Assembly (NCBI GenBank): GCA_902812345.1
Contig: CADDZM010000012.1
Location: forward strand, 1-37,497
Length of the DNA: 37,497 nucleotides
Source: Chloroflexota bacterium
GTDB lineage: Bacteria; Chloroflexota; Chloroflexia; Chloroheliales; Chloroheliaceae
Direction of reading: 5' to 3'
Below are positions 1 to 6,575 of the stretch, in pieces (position 1 is the stretch's first letter; every line of letters begins with the position of its first letter). The notes below the pieces were generated by a model. The model had not been told where the DNA came from. It saw only the letters and a program-made list of their open reading frames with translations, and did not search any database. The translations under genes were made by a program, and so were the position numbers.

Positions 1-790
1 ATTTAATAATATCGAAATAGGGTGGGTGCATTATAAGTAGCTGGGCCGATTTCGCGCCCGCCTCTTTCAAGACCTGGCGGTAATCGAGACGGGTGCTGTC
101 GCCTACGACAACGCGGTTGGAAACGCCGTAAAGGTTTGGCTCGGCCTCTAAAAGCTGGCCGGAACGCTCGGCAATACCGGCTTGCAGTTCGATACCCAGA
201 CCGTTACGGCCCAGGCGCTGGCTCTCGATAAGGGTCGTACCCATACCGGAGAAAGTATCCAGCACCCAATCGCCCTGTTTGGTGTAGCGTTTCATAAGCT
301 GGGACGGGATTTGCGGCACAAAATTACCCCAGTACTGGGCATTGTGGACCCCGGTGTTATCGCGGCGGTCTAAAATCCAGAGGCTATCAGTATTGATGTC
401 ACGGTATTCTTTCCAGCGGTTGAGGTTAATGTCATTTATAGAGCCGGTCTTGACTTTGGTCAGCCCCTTAATAAGCCGATTGAGATAATAGCGGGCGCGT
501 TCGAGCGTAAAAGCCCCGGCAATCTGCTCAAGTTCTTCCAGCAAATAGTCCACGCTTAGTTCCTCAGCCGGTTCAAATTCGCTGCCGGGAGTTAAAGGGC
601 TGCTTTTGGCGTCGAACAACTGGCCGCGCAACTCACCGATGCTTTCGCGCAAAAGCTGGACCGGCTCGACCGTTTTTAGAAATTCAAGACTTGTGAGCAA
701 TTTCTGAGGATCTACCCTGATTTTTTGCCGGGTGGCAGCCTGCGGCAACTTTAAAGCGCCGGCGGAATTTAAGACCAGCTTGGCGGTCAA
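1..790 (-). CDS. DNA methyltransferase (N4/N6 amino-MTase fold), 3' end outside window
   Basis: I translated this frame by hand from a TTG start at 790; it is open for 263 codons to the left edge with no stop. The TTG is preceded by an AAGGAG Shine-Dalgarno with 7 nt spacing and has no better in-frame start. The first ~170 residues are a helical region of no recognised family. Residues 178-186 (DTFSGMGTT) are the SAM-binding motif I of amino-methyltransferases, and residues 255-258 (HPPY, followed by FDII) sit where the catalytic DPPY/NPPY motif IV belongs. Motif I before motif IV is the alpha/gamma order. No restriction endonuclease is visible, but the partner side is outside the window. An orphan regulatory or phage-defence methylase is possible. 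The family call is fairly secure; the specificity is unknown. Confidence 0.75.
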   Translation of the reverse strand, partial: MTAKLVLNSAGALKLPQAATRQKIRVDPQKLLTSLEFLKTVEPVQLLRESIGELRGQLFDAKSSPLTPGSEFEPAEELSVDYLLEELEQIAGAFTLERARYYLNRLIKGLTKVKTGSINDINLNRWKEYRDINTDSLWILDRRDNTGVHNAQYWGNFVPQIPSQLMKRYTKQGDWVLDTFSGMGTTLIESQRLGRNGLGIELQAGIAERSGQLLEAEPNLYGVSNRVVVGDSTRLDYRQVLKEAGAKSAQLLIMHPPYFDIIK

Positions 791-833
791 ATATTTTCTC
801 CTTCCAAAACCCCCATGAGTAAGTAATGAACCT

Positions 834-862
834 ATTTTACAAACGACTGACTCTTATGTAAA
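834..862 (-). promoter_or_regulatory. Sigma70-type promoter for the DNA methyltransferase
   Basis: On the minus strand TTTACA (862-857) and TAAAAT (839-834) are separated by exactly 17 bp, each 5 of 6 to consensus. The predicted start near 827 leaves a leader of about 36 nt that contains the AAGGAG site used by the TTG start at 790. Confidence 0.55.
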
Positions 863-871
863 GGTTTTTTT

Positions 872-886
872 CATGAATTTTTCATG
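872..886. promoter_or_regulatory. Palindrome between divergent promoters, possible operator
   Basis: CATGAA-TTT-TTCATG is a perfect 6-bp inverted repeat with a 3-nt centre. It lies between the -35 of the methyltransferase promoter (857-862) and the -10 of murI (919-924), where a regulator could affect both. Binding is inferred from position and symmetry only. Confidence 0.3.
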
Positions 887-915
887 GATTTTCGTTTTAT
901 AGCCAAAATTGGTCA

Positions 916-924
916 TGCTATAAT
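916..924 (+). promoter_or_regulatory. Extended -10 promoter of murI
   Basis: TGC-TATAAT is a perfect extended -10 element (TGN-TATAAT). No good -35 is found 17 bp upstream (TTTATA at 896-901), as is usual for this promoter class. Transcription would start near 931, about 55 nt before the GTG start of murI. Confidence 0.55.
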
Positions 925-986
925 CATCTGAAAGGCCATAAAGGTCTTTCAATGTAATTTTTAGCTTATAGGGACACAAGGAAAAG

Positions 987-1847
987 GTGAGAAAACTGGA
1001 AATACCGGTGGAGAGGAAGGCCAGGCCAATTGGGGTGCTGGATAGCGGGGTAGGCGGGCTTTCGGTAATCGAGGAAATCCGGCGGCAGTTACCCCACGAA
1101 GACATTCTTTATTTTGCCGATAGCGGGAACTGCCCTTATGGCGTGCGGCCCCCCTCGGAAATCCGGGAACTGGCCGAAAGCGCGGCGGTATTTTTGCTGG
1201 AACAGAACGCTAAAGCCCTGGTAATTGCCTGCAACACGGCCAGTACGGCGGCGGTAGCTTACCTGCGCCAGAAATGGCCCGGGTTGCCCATCGTGGGGAT
1301 GGTCCCGGCGGTAAAACCGGCCGCCCGCATGACGACTAGCGGAATTATCGGCGTCCTGGCGACTGAAGCGACCGGCAAAGCCCCGGTGCTGCTGGATGTG
1401 ATTGACCGGTTTGCCTCGGACGTAAAGGTGCTGATTGCCGCGCCGCCCGGCCTGGTGGAAGCGGTCGAAGATGGTCAGGCCGGAACGCCTGAAACGGTTG
1501 CTATCTTAAAGAAGGCGGTCGAGCCGATGCTGGAACAGGGAGCCGATGCCCTGGTGCTGGGCTGCACCCATTTCCCATTTTTGCGCCCGGCCCTCGAAGC
1601 CATTTTGCAGGGCCGCCTGCATATAATTGATAGCGGTGAGGCGGTAGCCCGCCAGACTGTCCGCGTGCTGGAAACGGCCAAGCTACTTAATCCGCAGACC
1701 GCACCCGGCCACCTGAAGTGCTACACCAGCGGCGACCCTGAACTTTCCCGTGTGGTAATCGCCAACCTTTTGAAGCTGCCCGACCCGGCGGCGCTCGACC
1801 TCGAGTATGTCGCCGCCGAGCGGAACTTTAGCTGGTCTAAAAAGTAA
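987..1847 (+). CDS. murI: Glutamate racemase
   Basis: Cofactor-independent Asp/Glu racemase that interconverts L- and D-glutamate in the cytoplasm, supplying D-Glu for peptidoglycan. At 286 aa it has normal length. The family signature VLDSGVGGLSV begins at residue 17 with the conserved Asp19-Ser20. The two catalytic cysteines are Cys82 (ACNTAST) and Cys193 (GCTHFP, with His195). The start is GTG with an AAGGAAAAG-like ribosome site just upstream, and it has its own promoter at 916-924. It converges on moeA with only 3 bp between the two stops, so there is no room for a terminator between them. Presence of murI implies a peptidoglycan-type wall. Very secure. Confidence 0.95.
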   Translation: MRKLEIPVERKARPIGVLDSGVGGLSVIEEIRRQLPHEDILYFADSGNCPYGVRPPSEIRELAESAAVFLLEQNAKALVIACNTASTAAVAYLRQKWPGLPIVGMVPAVKPAARMTTSGIIGVLATEATGKAPVLLDVIDRFASDVKVLIAAPPGLVEAVEDGQAGTPETVAILKKAVEPMLEQGADALVLGCTHFPFLRPALEAILQGRLHIIDSGEAVARQTVRVLETAKLLNPQTAPGHLKCYTSGDPELSRVVIANLLKLPDPAALDLEYVAAERNFSWSKK

Positions 1848-1850
1848 TCC

Positions 1851-3131
1851 TTAAACTTCGGGGCGGTCCACCAGCAAAGCCGGGACCGTCTCGCCCGCTT
1901 TAAAAAGGCTGGGGCCGGGGTCCAGGCGCAAGAGGGCGTTCGCGCCCAGCATCGAAAGAAGACGGCTGCTGTTCTGAGCGCCGGTGGTGCGGGCGGTATA
2001 GCGGTAGCCGCCGCCGGCCGGGTCGAACTGTTCGGTAACGATGGCGCGGGTAAACTCGTTGCGGTCCGGCGAGTGGGAAATATCGTGTTCAAGCTGGACC
2101 TGCACCACCTGGCGTTGAAGTTTGGTCCGGCCGCCCATTTTCAAAATCGCAGGCCGCACGAACAGTTCGAACGAAACCAGGCTCGACACCGGGAACCCCG
2201 GCAGGCCAAAGACCGGCTTGCGCTTGCCGTCCTGCTCGACCGTTACGAAGGTAAGCGGCTTGCCCGGCTTGAGATTAACCCGGCCAAAATGGATGGCGCC
2301 GATTTCCTCTAATAACTCTTTCACTAAATCCAGCTTGCCAACCGAAACCCCACCGCTTGTAATCAGACCGTCGTAATTCGCCAGGGCCGTACGAATGAGT
2401 TCGCGCAACTCTTCTTTGGTGTCCGGGGCAATCCCCAGCGAAACCGGCTCGGCGTAAGCCCGCCGGACCGCCGAAACCAGGCTAAAACGGTTGCTGTCAT
2501 AAATCTGGCCGGGTTTAGCCTCGCCGCCCGGCTCGACAATCTCGTCGCCGGTTGAAACGATAGCAATACGGGGCCGCCGCACAGCTTTGAAGGTGGGGCG
2601 GTTAACCGTGCCAATCAGACCGAGTTCGGCAGGACCGAGCAGCGTCCCCGCTGGCAAGACCGGCTGCCCGGCCTTTAAATCCTGCCCCTGGGGCCGGACA
2701 TTATCGCCCACTTTCGGCGCGAACTGCACCGTTAAAGTGTCGCCCTGCTCCCCGGTAAACTCCACCATAATCACGCTGTCGGCCCCGTCAGGCAGCGGCG
2801 CGCCGGTCATAATCCGCACGGCTGTACCCGGCGTGACGATCAGGCCGCTCAAACGCCCGGCGGTCTGGTCGCCCAGGATGCGGCGGGGTTGGTCGGCGTC
2901 GGCGGATAAAAGGGCATAACCGTCCACGGCGGTCGTGTTGAAAGGCGGCATGTCCTGGGTCGCCGAAATGTCCTCGGCCAGAACCCGGCCATCGCCTTCG
3001 AGAAGCGGCACCATTTCGAGGTCGTCCGCCGAGGGCGCGGGAACATTTTCAAAAATCAGGCGGGTGGCTTCTTCCGGCTCAATCATTGGGAAAGCGGAGG
3101 GCCGCATTATCCGTTCTTCGGTGTTACTCAT
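1851..3131 (-). CDS. moeA: Molybdopterin molybdenumtransferase
   Basis: MoeA inserts molybdate into adenylylated molybdopterin, the last step of molybdenum cofactor synthesis. The 426 aa are close to family length. Visible signatures are PPFNTTAVDGYAL at residues 62-74 (conserved Asp-Gly-Tyr), a TGDEIVEPG stretch, the MoCF-like TSGGVSVGKLD loop near residues 258-268 and GLPGFPVSSLVSF near the C-terminal domain. The ATG overlaps the nfo stop by 4 bp (ATGA), and AAAGGAG lies 7 nt upstream inside nfo, so the two genes are probably translationally coupled. No other Moco gene or molybdoenzyme is in the window. ATG at codon 9 is a less likely start because it lacks that ribosome site. Confidence 0.93.
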   Translation of the reverse strand: MSNTEERIMRPSAFPMIEPEEATRLIFENVPAPSADDLEMVPLLEGDGRVLAEDISATQDMPPFNTTAVDGYALLSADADQPRRILGDQTAGRLSGLIVTPGTAVRIMTGAPLPDGADSVIMVEFTGEQGDTLTVQFAPKVGDNVRPQGQDLKAGQPVLPAGTLLGPAELGLIGTVNRPTFKAVRRPRIAIVSTGDEIVEPGGEAKPGQIYDSNRFSLVSAVRRAYAEPVSLGIAPDTKEELRELIRTALANYDGLITSGGVSVGKLDLVKELLEEIGAIHFGRVNLKPGKPLTFVTVEQDGKRKPVFGLPGFPVSSLVSFELFVRPAILKMGGRTKLQRQVVQVQLEHDISHSPDRNEFTRAIVTEQFDPAGGGYRYTARTTGAQNSSRLLSMLGANALLRLDPGPSLFKAGETVPALLVDRPEV

Positions 3132-4003
3132 GCTTCTGCTCCTTTTAACAGCCCGCGCAGGGTCGCCAGGTTCAGCAAGTCTTCGGTGTCATCGGTGCCT
3201 TTAGGCGTTTCAAGGACCATCGGGGTGCTGGCAAAGCGGGCATCATTTACCAGGAAGCGGAACGGCTCGATACCAAGCTGGCCTTTGCCGATGGCTTCGT
3301 GTCGGTCTACCCGGCTGCCCAAACCTTGCTTGCTGTCGTTGATATGGAAAGCTCGCAGGTTCTGTAAGCCGATGTAGCGGTCAAACTCGCTCATGGTCGC
3401 ATCGTAGGTCTCGGCAGTGCGCATATCATAACCGCTGGCGAAGACGTGGCAGGTATCAAAGCAGATGCCGGCCCATTCAGGATGGTCGAGTTGCTCCAGA
3501 AGGCGGCCCCAGTGTTCGAACTTATAGCCCAGGCTGCTGCCCTGCCCGGCGGTGGTTTCGAACAAAATCATGGTGCCGGGCGGATTGCCGGTTTCCTCAA
3601 CAATCTCGTTGTGGACGCGGTTGACCGCCCGGGCAATCCGGGTCAAACCCGCTTCCTCGCCGCTGCTCATGTGCGCCCCGGCGTGTGTTACCAGGTAAGG
3701 AATACCAAGAAGGCGGTTGCGCTCGATTTCCTCTTTGAAAGCGCCCAACGACTTTTCCCAGGACTCTTCGACCGGGCTTGCCAGGTTTATCAGGTAGCTA
3801 TCGTGGGTAATAACCGGGGTAATACCATCGTGCGCGGTCACGGCTTTCTGCCAGGCGGCAATATCGGCCCCGGCCAGCGGTTTGGCCTTCCACTGGCTGG
3901 CATTCTTGGTAAAAATCTGGATAGTCTGGCACCCAACGGTCTTGCCTCGCTCGAAAGCTTTGTGCAGGCCGCCCGACACGGACATATGCGCTCCAAGTAA
4001 CAT
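3128..4003 (-). CDS. nfo: Endonuclease IV (AP endonuclease)
   Basis: Zn-dependent TIM-barrel enzyme that cuts DNA 5' of abasic sites in base excision repair. The protein is 291 aa, a standard length. The metal-ligand signatures are all present: GAHMSVSGG at the N-terminus, THAGAHMSSG, ILFETTAGQG (Glu), CFDTCHVFASGYD (Asp and His), FHINDSKQGLGSRVDRHE (His, Asp, His) and MVLETPKG (Glu). The ATG follows AGAGG by about 9 nt. It is the upstream member of a coupled nfo-moeA pair; the RlmI-like gene ends further upstream at 4027 and may be co-transcribed. Very secure. Confidence 0.95.
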   Translation of the reverse strand: MLLGAHMSVSGGLHKAFERGKTVGCQTIQIFTKNASQWKAKPLAGADIAAWQKAVTAHDGITPVITHDSYLINLASPVEESWEKSLGAFKEEIERNRLLGIPYLVTHAGAHMSSGEEAGLTRIARAVNRVHNEIVEETGNPPGTMILFETTAGQGSSLGYKFEHWGRLLEQLDHPEWAGICFDTCHVFASGYDMRTAETYDATMSEFDRYIGLQNLRAFHINDSKQGLGSRVDRHEAIGKGQLGIEPFRFLVNDARFASTPMVLETPKGTDDTEDLLNLATLRGLLKGAEA

Positions 4004-4026
4004 ATTGTTCTACCTCTTTGTATTAG

Positions 4027-5238
4027 CTAATTCACCCGGCAAAAAAGCACCTTTAGATAACGGCTTTCCGGGGCAATCAAGCTCCAGGGGTGGTCGGCCC
4101 CATTTTCAAAAATCTCCAGCACCTGTAAATCCCGGCCCGTATGCGCGCCCGCCTCCCGCACCGCGTTTTCAAACTCGGCCATCATAACGCTTCCGCTGCA
4201 AGAACAGGTTATAAGCAGCCCGCCTTTCCTGACCAGCGGCAAGCCCAGGCTGTTAAGGCGAGTATACCCTTTGAGGGCTTTGTCCTTCTCCCGGTGGGTC
4301 TTGGCGAAAGCCGGGGGGTCCAGGATAACAATCTCATGTTGAGCGCCGCGTTCGCGCTCCGCTTCCAGCCACTTAAAAGCATCGGCAGTCTTGAAGATAT
4401 GGGCCGCGGCAGGCAAGTTGTTGGCTTCGAAGTTCTGGCGGGCCTGTTCGAGGGCCGCCGCCGACTGGTCCACGTTAATCGTTTTAAGGCCCGGTCGGGC
4501 GGCCACAGCATAGACCGAAAACCCGGCGGTATAGCTGAAAAGGTTCGCCATAGTTGCCCCATCCGGTAAGGCGCGGGCGTAACGGGCGAGAGCCTGACGC
4601 TTATCGCGCTGGTCGGTAAAGAAGCCGGTCTTCTGGCCTTTCCAGGGGTCAATTTTAAAGCGCAGGCCGTTCTCCTGGACGGTCAGGCCGGGCGGGATTT
4701 CGCCCATGAGCAGACGCGGCTCGGCTTTCCCCAGTCCTTCCCGGCTGCGCACCGCCACGTCTGTCCGCAAAAGAATTGCCTTTGGCCGGGCCACTTCGGC
4801 CAGAGCCGCCGTCAGCGGTTCGAGCAACCGGTCAACACCGGCGGTATGGCTTTGCAACACGATAACCCCGGCGTAGTAGTCGGCGATAACGCCCGGCAGG
4901 AAATCGCCCTCGGCGTGAATAAGGCGGAAGACATCGGTGCGGTTCAGGTCGAGGGCTTGCTGGCGCAAGTCCCAGGCGGCCTGGACCCTTTTCCGGAAGA
5001 AAGCCTGGTCAACCGGTTCGTCCTGGCAGGTGAGAAGCCGGACCGCAATATCGGTCTTAGGGTTATAGTAGCCCCGCCCCACAAAACCGCCCGCCGCGTC
5101 CACCAGGTCTACCAGGCTGCCCGGCGCCAGGTCGCGCGGGGCTTGCTGGAGGCCGCCGGAAAAAAGCCAGGGATGGCCGCGTTTTAACTGCCACTCCCGG
5201 CCTGCCTTTATTTTTATGGTTGGATATTCGGACCCCAT
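4027..5238 (-). CDS. rlmI: Class I rRNA large-subunit methyltransferase, RlmI family
   Basis: Predicted SAM-dependent 23S rRNA cytosine-C5 methyltransferase. At 403 aa it has the RlmI layout. An N-terminal PUA-like RNA-binding domain spans about residues 8-75 (HPWLFSGG, LVDLVDAAGGFVGRGYYNP). A middle region ends with FFTDQRDKR, followed by a Rossmann domain with NLFSYTAGFSVYA near 226-238 (SAM motif). Then come DPPAFAK near 308-314 and TCSCSGS near 343-349, which carries the catalytic cysteine. The exact target base (C1962 in E. coli) is taken from the family. A 23-bp gap separates it from nfo downstream, consistent with a leftward rlmI-nfo-moeA operon. Confidence 0.88.
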   Translation of the reverse strand: MGSEYPTIKIKAGREWQLKRGHPWLFSGGLQQAPRDLAPGSLVDLVDAAGGFVGRGYYNPKTDIAVRLLTCQDEPVDQAFFRKRVQAAWDLRQQALDLNRTDVFRLIHAEGDFLPGVIADYYAGVIVLQSHTAGVDRLLEPLTAALAEVARPKAILLRTDVAVRSREGLGKAEPRLLMGEIPPGLTVQENGLRFKIDPWKGQKTGFFTDQRDKRQALARYARALPDGATMANLFSYTAGFSVYAVAARPGLKTINVDQSAAALEQARQNFEANNLPAAAHIFKTADAFKWLEAERERGAQHEIVILDPPAFAKTHREKDKALKGYTRLNSLGLPLVRKGGLLITCSCSGSVMMAEFENAVREAGAHTGRDLQVLEIFENGADHPWSLIAPESRYLKVLFCRVN

Positions 5239-5482
5239 TAGTATTCTTTACCTGTCCTTATTGGTTTAAGAAGCCTGCAAATTTTAACATACAACCCCCC
5301 CTAAATTCTACTCATAACCCTGGCTTTCGTGATTCAGGCAAAATACTAAAGAAAGTACCCCTTTGCCACCCTGTTTTCTTTGTAAACTAAGCCTAATAAA
5401 GTAAGATAGCATAAGATTATTTTCAGAACCAGGAAGGCATTCGTTCCTGCCGGGCGTTATAAAATAAGAGGGCGCTGGCGCG

Positions 5483-5512
5483 TTATCAACTTATCCACGA
5501 AGGTTATCAAGA
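5483..5512 (+). promoter_or_regulatory. Cluster of three DnaA-box-like sites
   Basis: TTATCAACT (5483-5491), TTATCCACG (5491-5499) and TTATCAAGA (5504-5512) all point the same way. The middle one matches the TTATNCACA consensus at 8 of 9 positions. They lie upstream of the rplI-dnaB replication block, so DnaA-dependent control is possible. The side copies are weak matches. Confidence 0.35.
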
Positions 5513-5594
5513 GCTTGTCTACATTTCCCCAGCCCGGCGCATCCGCAGCCGCCTAAAAAAGAGCCACCCATGACTAGACGGTTCAGGTCAGAGA

Positions 5595-5603
5595 TGGTAT
5601 AAT
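5595..5603 (+). promoter_or_regulatory. Extended -10 promoter of the rplI-dnaB block
   Basis: TGG-TATAAT is a perfect extended -10 with no good -35 at 17-18 bp. The predicted start near 5610 lies about 60 nt before the short leader ORF and about 97 nt before rplI. Confidence 0.55.
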
Positions 5604-5668
5604 GGCTCGATTATAAAAATTAAGGATACCGCCCTGCTCCCTTAAATTAAACAAACGGAGCTAAAGGC

Positions 5669-5710
5669 TTGAACCGTAACGAGTTGAAGGAGCTAATTGT
5701 CTTAAAATGA
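5669..5710 (+). CDS. Putative 13-codon leader peptide coupled to rplI
   Basis: TTG start at 5669 with GGAG 8 nt upstream (5657-5660), reading LNRNELKELIVLK and then TGA. The TGA overlaps the rplI ATG as ATGA. The only Shine-Dalgarno near rplI (AAGGAG, 5687-5692) is 14 nt from its ATG, which is too far for normal use and lies inside this ORF, so coupled re-initiation is plausible. The peptide resembles no known leader that I recognise. Inferred from layout only. Confidence 0.35.
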   Translation: MNRNELKELIVLK

Positions 5711-6243
5711 AGGTTATTCTGACCGAAGATATCCAAAACCTGGGCACTACCGGAACTATCCAGGAAGTTAAAAACGGCTACGCCCGCAACTATTTGCTGC
5801 CGCGCGGCCTGGCGAAACCGGCCACTCCCGGCACCGTTAAACTGATTGAGCAGAAAAAAGCCGCCGACGAGAAGAAACTCGCCCGCGCCGAGGAAGATAA
5901 TCGCGCTTTGGCCGGCCAGATCGAGCAGCAGACTGTTCGCCTGACCGCCCGGGTAGGCCAGAACGGCCGGTTGTACGGTTCCATCACCAGCGCCCAGATT
6001 GCCGACGCCCTTAGCGCCCAGCTCGGCCAGGAAATTGACCGCCGCAAGGTGGACCTTGCCGAAAATATTCACAGCGTGGGCCAGTACGAAGTGCCGGTCC
6101 GGCTGGTTGGCCGCCTGGCTCCGAAAGTGAAAGTTATCGTCGAAGACGAAAACGGTCCCGCGGCTGAAACCGCCGCCCCTGCTGCCGACACCGGCTCCGA
6201 GCCGGAAGTGGTTGATAGCGGCGCGGATACCGTCCAGAGTTAG
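5707..6243 (+). CDS. rplI: Ribosomal protein bL9
   Basis: Large-subunit protein that binds 23S rRNA near the L1 stalk base. The N-terminal domain (residues 1-50) has the signature MKVILTEDIQNLGTTG and NGYARNYLLPRGLA. It is followed by the long charged helix (about 45-75) and the C-terminal domain to about residue 148 (RLYGSITSAQIADAL, IHSVGQYEVPVRL). The usual length is about 148 aa; this one has an extra ~28-residue acidic Ala/Asp/Glu tail (from about 150), which is probably disordered. rplI followed by dnaB is a common bacterial gene order. Translation may be coupled to the leader ORF ending at 5710. Confidence 0.95.
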   Translation: MKVILTEDIQNLGTTGTIQEVKNGYARNYLLPRGLAKPATPGTVKLIEQKKAADEKKLARAEEDNRALAGQIEQQTVRLTARVGQNGRLYGSITSAQIADALSAQLGQEIDRRKVDLAENIHSVGQYEVPVRLVGRLAPKVKVIVEDENGPAAETAAPAADTGSEPEVVDSGADTVQS

Positions 6244-6300
6244 GTTCCAGGGCGTTTCGAGAGAGACGCCGCGCGAATTAAAAATTTAAGCTTTTAGCAG

Positions 6301-6355
6301 GTAGTCCGGCTGCGCCCCTCTGTTCCCGACGCTCAGCGGACACGGGCCGGACTAC
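6301..6355. repeat. Long-range inverted repeat downstream of rplI
   Basis: GTAGTCCGGC (6301-6310) and GCCGGACTAC (6346-6355) form a perfect 10-bp stem around a 35-nt loop in the 314-bp rplI-dnaB gap. It has no following T-tract, so it is not a standard terminator. A smaller GGCGT/ACGCC hairpin lies just after rplI (about 6251-6270). It could be an mRNA processing or attenuation element. I see nothing coding here. Confidence 0.45.
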
Positions 6356-6474
6356 ACCGCCAAAGCTGCCGGGATTGGGGTCAATTGCTTTAGACAGGGC
6401 CATTCCTCATTCGCTACCGGTCCGGTGATAAAGCTGGCTGGCTACTTTTGATTCAAAAGGCAGGCTTAAGCGGC

Positions 6475-6536
6475 ATAGCCCGGAACCGGACGCCTACCGG
6501 CGGTATTTGGTTTATTTTGAGATATAGTCGGGCTAT
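6475..6536. repeat. Inverted repeat just upstream of dnaB
   Basis: ATAGCCCG (6475-6482) and CGGGCTAT (6529-6536) are perfect 8-bp arms around 46 nt, ending about 40 bp before the dnaB start. In RNA they could enclose the leader; in DNA they could be a two-site operator. A near-palindrome CTTTTGATTCAAAAG lies at about 6445. Function unknown. Confidence 0.35.
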
Positions 6537-6575
6537 CGCGTTTCGCAATAACGCATCGTGAGGTTGATAGCGGCT

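Larger units (their letters stand above)
5239..5668. other. Gene-free divergent intergenic region
   Basis: About 430 bp between the RlmI gene (leftward) and the rplI leader (rightward). It contains three DnaA-box-like words near 5483-5512 and an extended -10 promoter at 5595-5603. A TGT-TAAAAT element on the minus strand about 50 bp before the RlmI start could serve that gene. I see no conserved ORF, tRNA or clear terminator. Confidence 0.5.

Noticed and set aside
5239-5706. Chromosome origin of replication
   Set aside because: The DnaA-like words are few and only one is close to consensus; no dnaA, dnaN or AT-rich unwinding region is present.
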